NCBI GenBank assembly: GCA_910588285.1
Contig: CAJUQB010000110.1
Span: 1 to 15,526, forward strand
Reading direction: 5' to 3'
DNA length: 15,526 nucleotides
Source of the DNA: an uncultured Lachnospiraceae bacterium
GTDB taxonomy: Bacteria; Bacillota; Clostridia; Lachnospirales; Lachnospiraceae
Shown piece after piece: positions 6,191 through 12,762 of the stretch. The position numbers and the translations under genes are program-made. Every line of letters starts with the position of its first letter. Position 1 is the first letter of the stretch. The notes under the pieces were generated by a model, which was not told where the DNA came from, made no database searches, and saw nothing but the letters and a program-made list of their open reading frames with translations.

Positions 6191-7447
6191 ATGGGAATGA
6201 CAATGACGCAGAAAATATTGGCGGCTCACGCAGGACTTCAGGAGGTGCATGCAGGGCAGCTGATTGAGGCGGACCTGGATCTGGTCCTGGGCAATGATAT
6301 CACCTCGCCGGTGGCCATCCATGAGATGGACAAAATGAACACTGAGGGCGTGTTCCACAAGGATAAAATTGCCCTGGTGATGGATCATTTTGTGCCCAAT
6401 AAGGACATTAAATCAGCCCAGCACTGCAAATGCGTGCGGGAATTTGCATGTAAGCACGAGATTACCAATTATTTTGATGTGGGAGAGATGGGGATTGAGC
6501 ATGCCCTCCTGCCGGAAAAGGGATTGACGGTGGCAGGGGATGTCATCATCGGCGCAGATTCCCACACCTGTACCTACGGCGCCCTGGGAGCCTTCTCCAC
6601 CGGTGTGGGGAGCACGGACATGGCAGCCGGCATGGCCACCGGAAAGGCCTGGTTTAAGGTGCCCTCTGCCATCAAATTCAACCTGATCGGCAAGCCCTCC
6701 AAATATGTCAGCGGCAAGGACGTGATTTTACATATCATCGGCATGATCGGCGTGGACGGCGCCCTGTACAAATCCATGGAATTTGTGGGCGAGGGCATTG
6801 CCAGCCTGTCCATGGACGACCGCTTCACCATCGCAAATATGGCCATTGAGGCCGGCGGCAAGAATGGGATTTTCCCGGTGGACGATCTGGCGAGGGCTTA
6901 TATGAAGGAGCATTCCAAGCGGGAGTATGTGGTCTATGAGGCAGATGCGGATGCCCGGTACGATGCGGAGTACACCATTGACTTGAGCACCCTGAAATCC
7001 ACAGTGGCCTTCCCGCATCTTCCGGAAAATGCCAGAACGATTGATGAGGTGGGAGATATTCCCATTGACCAGGTTGTGATCGGCTCCTGCACCAATGGCC
7101 GTCTGGAGGACCTGCGCACAGCGGCGGAGCTGATGCGGGGAAGGCATGTGGCAAAGGGCGTGCGCTGTATCATAATTCCCGCCACTCAGCGGATCTATCT
7201 GGATGCCATGGAAGAGGGGCTGATCCGGGATTTCATTGAGGCCGGTGCCATTGTCAGCACCCCCACCTGCGGTCCCTGCCTGGGCGGCTATATGGGCGTT
7301 ATGGCAGAGGGAGAACGCTGCGTCTCCACCACCAACCGCAATTTCGTAGGAAGAATGGGACATGTGGATTCAGAGATTTATCTGGCAAGCCCGGCAGTGG
7401 CAGCAGCCAGCGCCATTGCAGGAAAGCTCGCCGGACCGGAATGTTAG
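6191..7447 (+). CDS. leuC: 3-isopropylmalate dehydratase large subunit
   Basis: With LeuD it isomerises 2-isopropylmalate to 3-isopropylmalate in leucine synthesis, using a [4Fe-4S] cluster. From the chosen start the protein is 418 aa, matching the short clostridial/archaeal-type LeuC. The cluster cysteines are Cys300 (GSCTNGR), Cys360 and Cys363 (TPTCGPC), and GADSHTCTYGALGAF is the conserved aconitase-family block. The start at 6191 gives MGMTMTQKILAAHAG, the usual family N-terminus, with GAAAGGTGG eight bases upstream. In-frame ATGs at 6107 and 6149 would add unconserved residues encoded in the promoter region. leuD follows at once, with its ribosome binding site overlapping the leuC stop. 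Confidence 0.95.
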   Translation: MGMTMTQKILAAHAGLQEVHAGQLIEADLDLVLGNDITSPVAIHEMDKMNTEGVFHKDKIALVMDHFVPNKDIKSAQHCKCVREFACKHEITNYFDVGEMGIEHALLPEKGLTVAGDVIIGADSHTCTYGALGAFSTGVGSTDMAAGMATGKAWFKVPSAIKFNLIGKPSKYVSGKDVILHIIGMIGVDGALYKSMEFVGEGIASLSMDDRFTIANMAIEAGGKNGIFPVDDLARAYMKEHSKREYVVYEADADARYDAEYTIDLSTLKSTVAFPHLPENARTIDEVGDIPIDQVVIGSCTNGRLEDLRTAAELMRGRHVAKGVRCIIIPATQRIYLDAMEEGLIRDFIEAGAIVSTPTCGPCLGGYMGVMAEGERCVSTTNRNFVGRMGHVDSEIYLASPAVAAASAIAGKLAGPEC

Positions 7448-7459
7448 GAGGATGGAAAA

Positions 7460-7948
7460 ATGAAGGCAACAGGAAGCGTTTTTAAATATGGAGACAATGT
7501 GGATACGGATGTTATTATTCCGGCAAGATATCTCAACTCGTCAGACCCCAGGGAGCTGGCCCAGCACTGTATGGAGGACATTGATAAGGATTTTGTGAAA
7601 AAGGTATCAAAGGGCGACTTGATTGTGGCGGCTAAGAACTTTGGCTGCGGCTCCTCCCGGGAGCATGCCCCCCTGGCCATCAAGGCGGCAGGGGTCAGCT
7701 GTGTGATCGCAGAGACCTTTGCCAGAATCTTCTACCGCAATGCCATCAATATCGGACTGCCCATTATCGAGTGCCGGGAGGCTGCAGCGGGCATTGCAGA
7801 GGGGGATGAGGTAGAGGTGGATTTTGACAGCGGAATCATTACCAACAGGACAAAGGGAGAGACCTACCAGGGCCAGGCCTTCCCGGAATTTATGCAGAAG
7901 ATTATAGCGGCAGAGGGGCTGGTCAACTACATCAATGCCGGGAAGTAA
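7460..7948 (+). CDS. leuD: 3-isopropylmalate dehydratase small subunit
   Basis: Swivelling-domain partner of LeuC in the isopropylmalate isomerase. It is 162 aa, typical of the short LeuD that pairs with this LeuC type. It shows DNVDTDVIIPARYL near the N-terminus and the signature NFGCGSSREHAP at residues 60-71, followed by AETFARIFYRNAINIGLP. AGGAGG at 7447-7452 begins on the last base of the leuC stop, so the two subunits are translated from one message. Its last 17 bases overlap the convergent AP2-domain gene. No clear terminator was seen just downstream. leuA and leuB are not in the window. Confidence 0.95.
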   Translation: MKATGSVFKYGDNVDTDVIIPARYLNSSDPRELAQHCMEDIDKDFVKKVSKGDLIVAAKNFGCGSSREHAPLAIKAAGVSCVIAETFARIFYRNAINIGLPIIECREAAAGIAEGDEVEVDFDSGIITNRTKGETYQGQAFPEFMQKIIAAEGLVNYINAGK

Positions 7949-8729
7949 GATACTCCAAAAACCGGGGGGAGACTGTTACCTGGGTATAGAGCTCTGCATA
8001 TTCCCGGTGTGACAGCTCCGTCAGGTAATTGGTGGTATAATTCTTGGTGATGCCATGCTTCCAGGCAAGATCCACGGCTTTGTTGTAGGCAATGGCCGCC
8101 AGCTCCTGGGTCTCGTAGACCCCGATCACATGGGAGCCGCGGATGTGGAGCTTTGTCTGGTAGCAGACGATGCCCTTTTGTGTGATCCTGGTAACGCCAT
8201 AGTAAGGGTTGATCACCAGCAGATTGGAATAGCGGAAGTCCGAAGGATCGCCGTTGACAAACTGGTAATCTCTGCCGGGAACAGCAAAATTTTTGATGCC
8301 ATAGCGGGAGAGGATATTGGTCTGCATGCCGTATTCACTGACAAAATAATGGCCGCCCCGGCGCATGAGCTTGTGGCTGGAATAGTAAAAAAGGTCGTCT
8401 ACGTCGAATTTCAGCTCCTCCTGGGGGGACAGATAGTACAGGAAATATTTGCTTTTCAGATAGATCGGGTTTTTAAAATACATGCGGTTATCCCGGAAAT
8501 TGATGAGGGATACGCATTTGTCAAAGGGAAGGCTGGTGAGGAAAGAGGGCAGGTGCTCCAGGGTGATGGCGGGATCGTTCAGGATCCTGCCCGCATCCTG
8601 GTAGGCCTGGCCTGCTTCTGCTTCCCGGGGATAGCTTCCAAGGCTGATGTGCTTACCCTGGCAGGTAATGCCGGCGCGATAGTAGATGGAGTTGTCTTTT
8701 TTTCGGGCTTGGGATACGCCTGGGAGCAT
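7932..8729 (-). CDS. AP2-like / degenerate HNH / AP2-like DNA-binding protein
   Basis: A 265-aa protein of unknown role. Residues about 4-52 read as an AP2-like DNA-binding unit (YYRAGITCQGKHISLGSYPREAEAGQAY shape: strand, basic turn, LGSY, then a helix with A..AY). Residues about 178-236 form a second one with the typical IGVYETQELAAIAYNKA helix entry. Between them DYQFVNGDPSDFRYSNLLVIN (154-174) has the shape of the HNH core of phage and intron HNH-AP2 nucleases (DH-x-NGD-x-D-xx-NL), but the catalytic histidine position is Tyr155. The nuclease is therefore probably inactive and the protein may act by binding DNA. AGGAGG lies seven bases before the ATG at 8729. It follows the small gene 8951-8772 by 42 bases on the same strand, and its 3' end overlaps leuD by 17 bases. 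Domain calls are by eye. Confidence 0.7.
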   Translation of the reverse strand: MLPGVSQARKKDNSIYYRAGITCQGKHISLGSYPREAEAGQAYQDAGRILNDPAITLEHLPSFLTSLPFDKCVSLINFRDNRMYFKNPIYLKSKYFLYYLSPQEELKFDVDDLFYYSSHKLMRRGGHYFVSEYGMQTNILSRYGIKNFAVPGRDYQFVNGDPSDFRYSNLLVINPYYGVTRITQKGIVCYQTKLHIRGSHVIGVYETQELAAIAYNKAVDLAWKHGITKNYTTNYLTELSHREYAELYTQVTVSPRFLEYLTSRH

Positions 8730-8771
8730 AGGGGACCTCCTGTGTGGAATGCTTGTTAAATTTCAGTACAC

Positions 8772-8951
8772 CTATACTTCCTGTAACTGCATTTCTTGAA
8801 TCTGTCTGTGTACTTCCATGCCTCGTTTATTATAATAATCACGTCTTTCCTGCGGTGTCATGTCTTTTGTGATATTATAGTTATATTCCCTTATTTTGTG
8901 GATGTCCTCGATCGTAAAGTCCGGACTGATTATCAACTTATCCATAGTCAT
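8772..8951 (-). CDS. Small protein, probable antitoxin partner of the broken PIN gene
   Basis: A 59-codon gene whose ATG (8951-8949) overlaps the stop codon of the PIN reading frame as ATGA, a classic coupled arrangement. The protein begins MTMDKLIISPDFTIEDIHKI, continues REYNYNITKDMTPQERRDYY and ends in a charged helical stretch, EVHRQIQEMQ. It is soluble, mostly helical and has no membrane segment. An internal ATG at 8945 is better spaced from GCGAGG and could be the true start (57 aa). Position after a PIN toxin, size and composition suggest the antitoxin of a type II pair. The family is not named here because it was not recognised with certainty. The gene is uninterrupted although its partner is not. 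Confidence 0.7.
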   Translation of the reverse strand: MTMDKLIISPDFTIEDIHKIREYNYNITKDMTPQERRDYYNKRGMEVHRQIQEMQLQEV

Positions 8952-9266
8952 ACCTCGCTTTCTAATAACACAGATGGATTGATAATTTCAACTGGTTTAT
9001 AGCCCCTTAGATTCGTGATGGCTCATACTCCTCTGATGGTCTTAATATTAACAATATGCTTAAAATTGATACATCTGGCTTTTCTTTGGCTCTTTACAAT
9101 CTGATATTTCCTCTAATGTGACAGTAGACAGATATACGTCATATTGTCCGGTTTTAAACTTTTCCCACAATTTTCTCGTATCTGCCATCTTTTCAGGCAC
9201 ATCTTCCTGTAGCAAATGGCTGATAACCGATGTGTCCAAGTAGACCTTAAGATTTTCCATAAGCAT
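8948..9266 (-). pseudogene. PIN-domain toxin gene with internal deletion and nonsense codon
   Basis: The N-terminal piece from 9266 reads KVYLDTSVISHLL with the first PIN aspartate (Asp11) and TVTLEEISDCKEPKK with acidic Glu52/53. It then runs out of frame to a TAA at 9062-9060. In another frame, from 9067 down, NFKHIVNIKTIRGV, a TGA at 9025-9023, then AITNLRGYKP and LLESEV with a TGA at 8950-8948 match the C-terminal end of the same PIN family. The middle, including further catalytic acids, is missing: about 60 residues judging from the usual length near 155 aa. There is also a frame change and an Arg-to-stop change. Intact members are predicted Mg2+-dependent RNases. AAAGGAG lies just upstream of the ATG at 9266; 9260 is an alternative start. 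Confidence 0.85.
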
Positions 9267-9459
9267 CTTACTCCTTTCACCTGTCTGTTTGTGGCTTTTA
9301 TTAGACTTCCAAATTCGCTTTATATTTTTATCGCCTTATATCATTGGCATATGCTCCAATTCAAAAATAGTGTATATTCATTTTCATAAATATTGTAACA
9401 TTCATTTGCCGCTTTTGCAATCAGGTGAGTCCATTATTTCAGCATTATTGCTACAAATT
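9267..9459. other. AT-rich gap upstream of the PIN pseudogene
   Basis: This part of the 453-base gene-free stretch 9267-9719 is AT-rich and holds no convincing gene on either strand. Short open frames are broken by stops. It presumably contained the promoter of the minus-strand PIN gene, but no box pair was clear enough to mark. Confidence 0.5.
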
Positions 9460-9607
9460 GGTTACAATTCACGGCCTAACCGGCCGCGAATTGTAACGCA
9501 TCCAGCCCATTGATAAGTCGCCTGACGGCGGGGGCTGGATGCACACAACCGCTATTTTACTGGCCGGATGCCTTGCAGCAGGGTGCAAGGCACCGTGAAT
9601 AGTAGCC
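9460..9607. repeat. 148-bp hairpin-rich element with terminal inverted repeats (MITE-like)
   Basis: The ends GGTTACAATTCACGG (9460-9474) and CCGTGAATAGTAGCC (9593-9607) are inverted repeats matching at 13 of 15 bases. Inside are three consecutive stem-loops. The first pairs GTTACAATTCACGGCC (9461-9476) with 9482-9497, 15 of 16 bp. The second pairs GCATCCAGCCC (9498-9508) with GGGCTGGATGC (9532-9542), perfectly, around a small CGCC/GGCG hairpin. The third pairs TGCCTTGCA (9569-9577) with TGCAAGGCA (9584-9592). It contains no open reading frame. The structure suggests a small non-autonomous repeat; a structured RNA is the alternative. No target duplication is evident beyond a possible TT. Confidence 0.6.
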
Positions 9608-9645
9608 TTAAAAATCATCAAATCACAATCGGGATTGGGAAAGCA

Positions 9646-9674
9646 TTGACATTGCTTTGGAAAAAATTTATAAT
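9646..9674 (+). promoter_or_regulatory. Perfect-consensus sigma-A promoter for thrC
   Basis: TTGACA (9646-9651), exactly 17 bases, then TATAAT (9669-9674) match the vegetative consensus at all 12 positions. The predicted transcript start is near 9681, giving a leader of only about 40 nt. There is thus no room for a T-box or riboswitch. Confidence 0.9.
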
Positions 9675-9719
9675 GGGGCGGTAAAGAAAAAAGCAAATTA
9701 AAAAGCAAAGGATGATTTT

Positions 9720-11207
9720 ATGGAATTGTTTTATACAAGTACACGGAATAATGAAGCGAGCGTGACGGCCTCCCAGGCGATTTTGAAGGGACTGGCGGAT
9801 GATGGAGGGCTTTTTGTGCCCTGGCAGATTCCAAAGCTTGCGGTCAGCGGGGAGCAGCTGGCGGGAATGAGCTACCAGGAGGTGGCTTATGAGGTGATGA
9901 GGCTGTTTTTTACGGATTTTACAGAGGAGGAGCTGAAGGGGTGCATTGAGCGGGCCTATGACGGCAAATTCGATACAGAGCAGATTGCGCCGCTGGTGAA
10001 GGCGGACGGGGCTTATTATCTGGAATTGTTCCATGGAGCTACCATTGCCTTTAAGGATATGGCATTGTCGATTCTGCCCCATCTGATGATTACCTCGGCC
10101 AGAAAGAACCAGGTGGAAAATGAGATCGTGATTTTGACGGCTACCTCCGGGGATACCGGGAAGGCAGCGCTGGCAGGCTTTGCAGATGTGGAGGGGACGC
10201 GGATTATCGTATTTTATCCCAAGGATGGGGTCAGCCCCATCCAGCAGAAGCAGATGGTGACCCAGCAGGGGGACAATACGCTGGTGGTGGGGATCCATGG
10301 GAATTTTGACCAGGCCCAGACTGCAGTCAAGGGTATGTTTTCCGATCCGGAGCTTTCCGCAGAGCTCCTGGCAGGGGGATATCAGTTCTCCTCGGCCAAT
10401 TCTATTAATATCGGGCGTCTGGTGCCCCAGATTGCCTACTATGTGTATGCCTACGCACAGCTTAAGGCCCAGGGAGCCATGGGGGAGGGGCAGCCTATGA
10501 ATGTGGTGGTGCCCACCGGCAATTTCGGTAATATCCTGGCAGCCTGCTATGCGAAGCAGATGGGCATTCCCATCCGTAAGCTGATCTGTGCCTCCAATGA
10601 GAATAAGGTGCTGTACGATTTCTTCCGGACCGGGGTCTATGACAGGAACCGGGAGTTCGTGCTCACCTCCTCCCCCTCCATGGATATTCTGATCTCCAGC
10701 AACCTGGAGCGGCTCATCTACCAGATTGCAGGCAGGGATGATCAGGCCAATGGACAGCTGATGCAGGAGCTGGCAGACACCGGCAGGTATGAGATTACAC
10801 CGGCCATGCAGAAGGAGCTGGAGGAATTTTACGGGAATTATGCCAGCGAGGCGGAGACCGGGGAGACGATCCGCAGGATCTACGAAACAGAAGGCTATGT
10901 GATGGATACGCATACGGCTGTGGCAGCTACTGTGTATCAGAAATATAAAAAGGATACCAATGACGACACGGTGACAGTGATTGCGTCCACTGCAAGCCCC
11001 TATAAGTTCACCAGAAGCGTGATGGAGGCCATTGGTGGGGAATGCAGGGATAAGACGGATTTTGAGCTTGTGGATGAGCTGGAGCGGCTGTCGGGCGTGA
11101 AGGTGCCAAGGGCCATTGAGGAGATCCGCACCGCGCCGGTGCGTCATAAGACAGTCTGCCAGGTGGAGGAGATGCCGGGCGTGGTAAGAGAATTCCTGAA
11201 GCTGTAA
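9720..11207 (+). CDS. thrC: Threonine synthase
   Basis: PLP enzyme converting O-phosphohomoserine to threonine, the last step of threonine synthesis and the source of carbon for isoleucine. At 495 aa it is the longer threonine synthase form. The N-terminus MELFYTSTRN and the block ASQAILKGLADDGGLFVP are typical. The PLP lysine is Lys112 in FHGATIAFKDMALS, and TATSGDTGKAAL and VVVPTGNFGNILA form the phosphate-binding and cofactor loops. AAAGGA at 9707-9712 precedes the ATG at 9720, and the consensus promoter lies just upstream. No homoserine pathway genes are adjacent. A degenerate tandem repeat starts right at its stop codon. Confidence 0.95.
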   Translation: MELFYTSTRNNEASVTASQAILKGLADDGGLFVPWQIPKLAVSGEQLAGMSYQEVAYEVMRLFFTDFTEEELKGCIERAYDGKFDTEQIAPLVKADGAYYLELFHGATIAFKDMALSILPHLMITSARKNQVENEIVILTATSGDTGKAALAGFADVEGTRIIVFYPKDGVSPIQQKQMVTQQGDNTLVVGIHGNFDQAQTAVKGMFSDPELSAELLAGGYQFSSANSINIGRLVPQIAYYVYAYAQLKAQGAMGEGQPMNVVVPTGNFGNILAACYAKQMGIPIRKLICASNENKVLYDFFRTGVYDRNREFVLTSSPSMDILISSNLERLIYQIAGRDDQANGQLMQELADTGRYEITPAMQKELEEFYGNYASEAETGETIRRIYETEGYVMDTHTAVAATVYQKYKKDTNDDTVTVIASTASPYKFTRSVMEAIGGECRDKTDFELVDELERLSGVKVPRAIEEIRTAPVRHKTVCQVEEMPGVVREFLKL

Positions 11208-11348
11208 ATTCCGGGGCAGTGAGAGGATTCCGGGAAGCTGCAAAATTCCAGAGGAAGGAGCTTTCGGGAGCAGTGGAATTCCGGGGGGAATGATGGGATT
11301 CCACAAGCTGCGGAATTCCGGGGGGAATGATGAGATTCCGGAAGCGCA
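11205..11348 (+). repeat. Degenerate tandem repeat (unit about 37 bp) after thrC
   Basis: About four units run from the thrC stop to 11348, each with an ATTCC-rich start and an AAGCTGC-like end. The last two units (11275-11311 and 11312-11348) are exactly 37 bp apart and share their first 21 bases. The two earlier units (about 11205-11240 and 11241-11274) are more diverged. The motif already appears in the last codons of thrC (ATTCCTGAAGCTG), so the array seems to have grown out of the gene end. No coding frame is apparent. Confidence 0.8.
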
Positions 11349-11390
11349 GGCGGGCAGGGTTTACAGATTTTGGAAAAGAGGGAAAGGAAA

Positions 11391-12581
11391 GTGGAGTCGT
11401 ATTTAGTATTTAAGGATCTGGCAATTATTATCATTTTTGCAAAGCTGTGCGGCATTTTGGCAAGAAAATGCAAAGCCCCCCAGGTAGTGGGAGAGATCAT
11501 TGCAGGGCTGTTGATCGGACCCAGCGTTTTGGGCTGGGTGAACCAGTCGGATTTTCTTGTGCAGATGGCGGAAATCGGCGTAATTTTGCTGATGTTTTCC
11601 GCAGGGCTGGAAACGGACCTGAAGGATCTGGTAAAGACAGGGCCCATTGCCGTTCTGATTGCCTGTGCGGGCGTATTTATCCCACTGGTCTGCGGCGCAT
11701 TGCTCTATATGGCCTTTTACGGGATGTCCCCCTGGGGCTCTGAGGGCTTTTACAAGGCAGTATTTGTGGGGACGATCCTCACGGCCACCTCGGTTAGTAT
11801 TACGGTGGAGTCCCTGAAGGAAATGGGAAAGATCAAGGGAAAGGTGGGCACCACGATCTTAAGCGCAGCGATCATCGACGATGTGATCGGCATTATTGTC
11901 CTTACCTTTGTGATCGGCATTAAGAATCCGGAATTAAAGCCCACAGCAGTATTGCTCAACACGGTGCTGTTTTTCGTATTTGCCATTGTGGTGGGCTTTA
12001 TCAGCTACAAAATCTTTCAGATGGTGGATACAAAATATCCCCATACCAGGAGGATTCCCATCGCAGGGCTGGCTTTCTGCCTGGCTATGGCATACATTGC
12101 GGAGCGGTATTTTGGGATTGCGGATATCACAGGGGCCTATGTGGCGGGAATCATTCTCTGCTCCATCCGGGATTCCCAGTACATAGCGGAAAAGATGGAC
12201 ACCAATTCCTATATTATCTTTGGGCCTATTTTCTTTGCAAGTATTGGTCTGAAAACAAATGTGGAAAATATGAGCATGGGCATCCTGATTTTCTCCATTG
12301 CCTTTGTGCTGGTGGGCCTGTTTTCAAAAATTATCGGCTGCGGGCTCATGGCGCGGCTGTGCAAGTTCAGCTGGCTGGATTCCGGGAAAATAGGCGTAGG
12401 TATGATGACCAGAGGCGAGGTGGCCCTGATTGTATCCCAGAAAGGGCTTACCGCCGGTCTGCTCACACCGGTTTATTTCACATCCGTGATTCTGTTGATT
12501 ATTATTTCATCCGTGGTGACGCCGATTATATTGAAGGTGCTGTATTCCAAGGACCGGGCGGGAAGCGGGGAAAGTGCGTGA
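11391..12581 (+). CDS. CPA2-family cation:proton antiporter
   Basis: Integral membrane Na+ or K+/H+ exchanger of the Kef/NapA type, 396 aa from the GTG at 11391, with about 12 hydrophobic segments. Family blocks are RKCKAPQVVGEIIAGLLIGP, FSAGLETDLKDL, TILTATSVSITVESL and the ion-binding pair Asp163-Asp164 in AAIIDDVIGII. There is no C-terminal TrkA-N domain, which separates it from full KefB/KefC. The GTG gives the common start M-ESYLVFKDLA and has GAGGG eight bases upstream. A TTG at 11370 in the same frame would add seven basic residues and has no good ribosome site. It lies downstream of thrC with no terminator between, so readthrough is possible. The transported ion cannot be assigned. 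Confidence 0.9.
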   Translation: MESYLVFKDLAIIIIFAKLCGILARKCKAPQVVGEIIAGLLIGPSVLGWVNQSDFLVQMAEIGVILLMFSAGLETDLKDLVKTGPIAVLIACAGVFIPLVCGALLYMAFYGMSPWGSEGFYKAVFVGTILTATSVSITVESLKEMGKIKGKVGTTILSAAIIDDVIGIIVLTFVIGIKNPELKPTAVLLNTVLFFVFAIVVGFISYKIFQMVDTKYPHTRRIPIAGLAFCLAMAYIAERYFGIADITGAYVAGIILCSIRDSQYIAEKMDTNSYIIFGPIFFASIGLKTNVENMSMGILIFSIAFVLVGLFSKIIGCGLMARLCKFSWLDSGKIGVGMMTRGEVALIVSQKGLTAGLLTPVYFTSVILLIIISSVVTPIILKVLYSKDRAGSGESA

Positions 12582-12587
12582 TGTGAC

Positions 12588-12653
12588 GGATGCGGTGCCG
12601 TTCACGGCTAATTTCACCTCCGCGAGGTGCGCATCCTGCCCGGAGGGCTTTTT
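12588..12653 (+). other. Three-way-junction fold followed by a short GC hairpin and T run
   Basis: GGATGCG (12588-12594) pairs with CGCATCC (12630-12636) and encloses two hairpins, GCCG-TTCA-CGGC (12597-12608) and CACCTC-CGC-GAGGTG (12615-12629). Immediately after, GCCC-GGA-GGGC (12638-12648) is followed by TTTTT (12649-12653), resembling a weak intrinsic terminator. It starts seven bases after the antiporter stop. It may end the antiporter message, be a repeat element, or be a small structured RNA. Confidence 0.55.
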
Positions 12654-12654
12654 G

Positions 12655-12688
12655 TGATATAGGAAATCCGGAGGAATTTCCTATATCA
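12655..12688. repeat. Perfect 13-bp inverted repeat
   Basis: TGATATAGGAAAT (12655-12667) pairs perfectly with ATTTCCTATATCA (12676-12688) around an 8-base loop. There is no T run on either side, so it is not a standard terminator. Confidence 0.8.
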
Positions 12689-12702
12689 TGAAATATGCTG
12701 TG

Positions 12703-12747
12703 CATACATAAAAAGAATCCTGCAAAGCAGGATTCTTTTTATGTATG
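12703..12747. terminator. Bidirectional intrinsic terminator between the antiporter and citrate synthase genes
   Basis: Two perfectly complementary 21-bp arms (12703-12723 and 12727-12747) enclose an AAA loop. The stem contains GAATCCTGC/GCAGGATTC flanked by A5 and T5, so a T run follows the GC-rich stem on both strands. It lies 16 bases beyond the stop of the minus-strand citrate synthase gene and also faces the antiporter gene. Confidence 0.93.
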
Positions 12748-12762
12748 GAAAGTAATGAACGG

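Noticed and set aside
8055..8759. Plus-strand open frame of 234 codons
   Set aside because: Antisense to the AP2/HNH-like gene, which has a good ribosome site and recognisable domain patterns; the plus frame has neither.
9289..9513. Plus-strand 74-codon open frame
   Set aside because: It runs through AT-rich intergenic DNA into the hairpin element, has no ribosome site and shows no family resemblance.
9675..9719. Threonine riboswitch or T-box before thrC
   Set aside because: The perfect promoter leaves only about 40 bases of leader, too short for either.
9618..11306. Long minus-strand open frame of 562 codons
   Set aside because: It lies antisense to thrC, whose plus-strand product is unmistakable. 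The minus product is low-complexity (His, Leu, Ile, Pro) with no family resemblance, and it runs through the non-coding repeat.
11205..11348. CRISPR array
   Set aside because: The repeats are contiguous and degenerate, with no unique spacers and no cas genes nearby.
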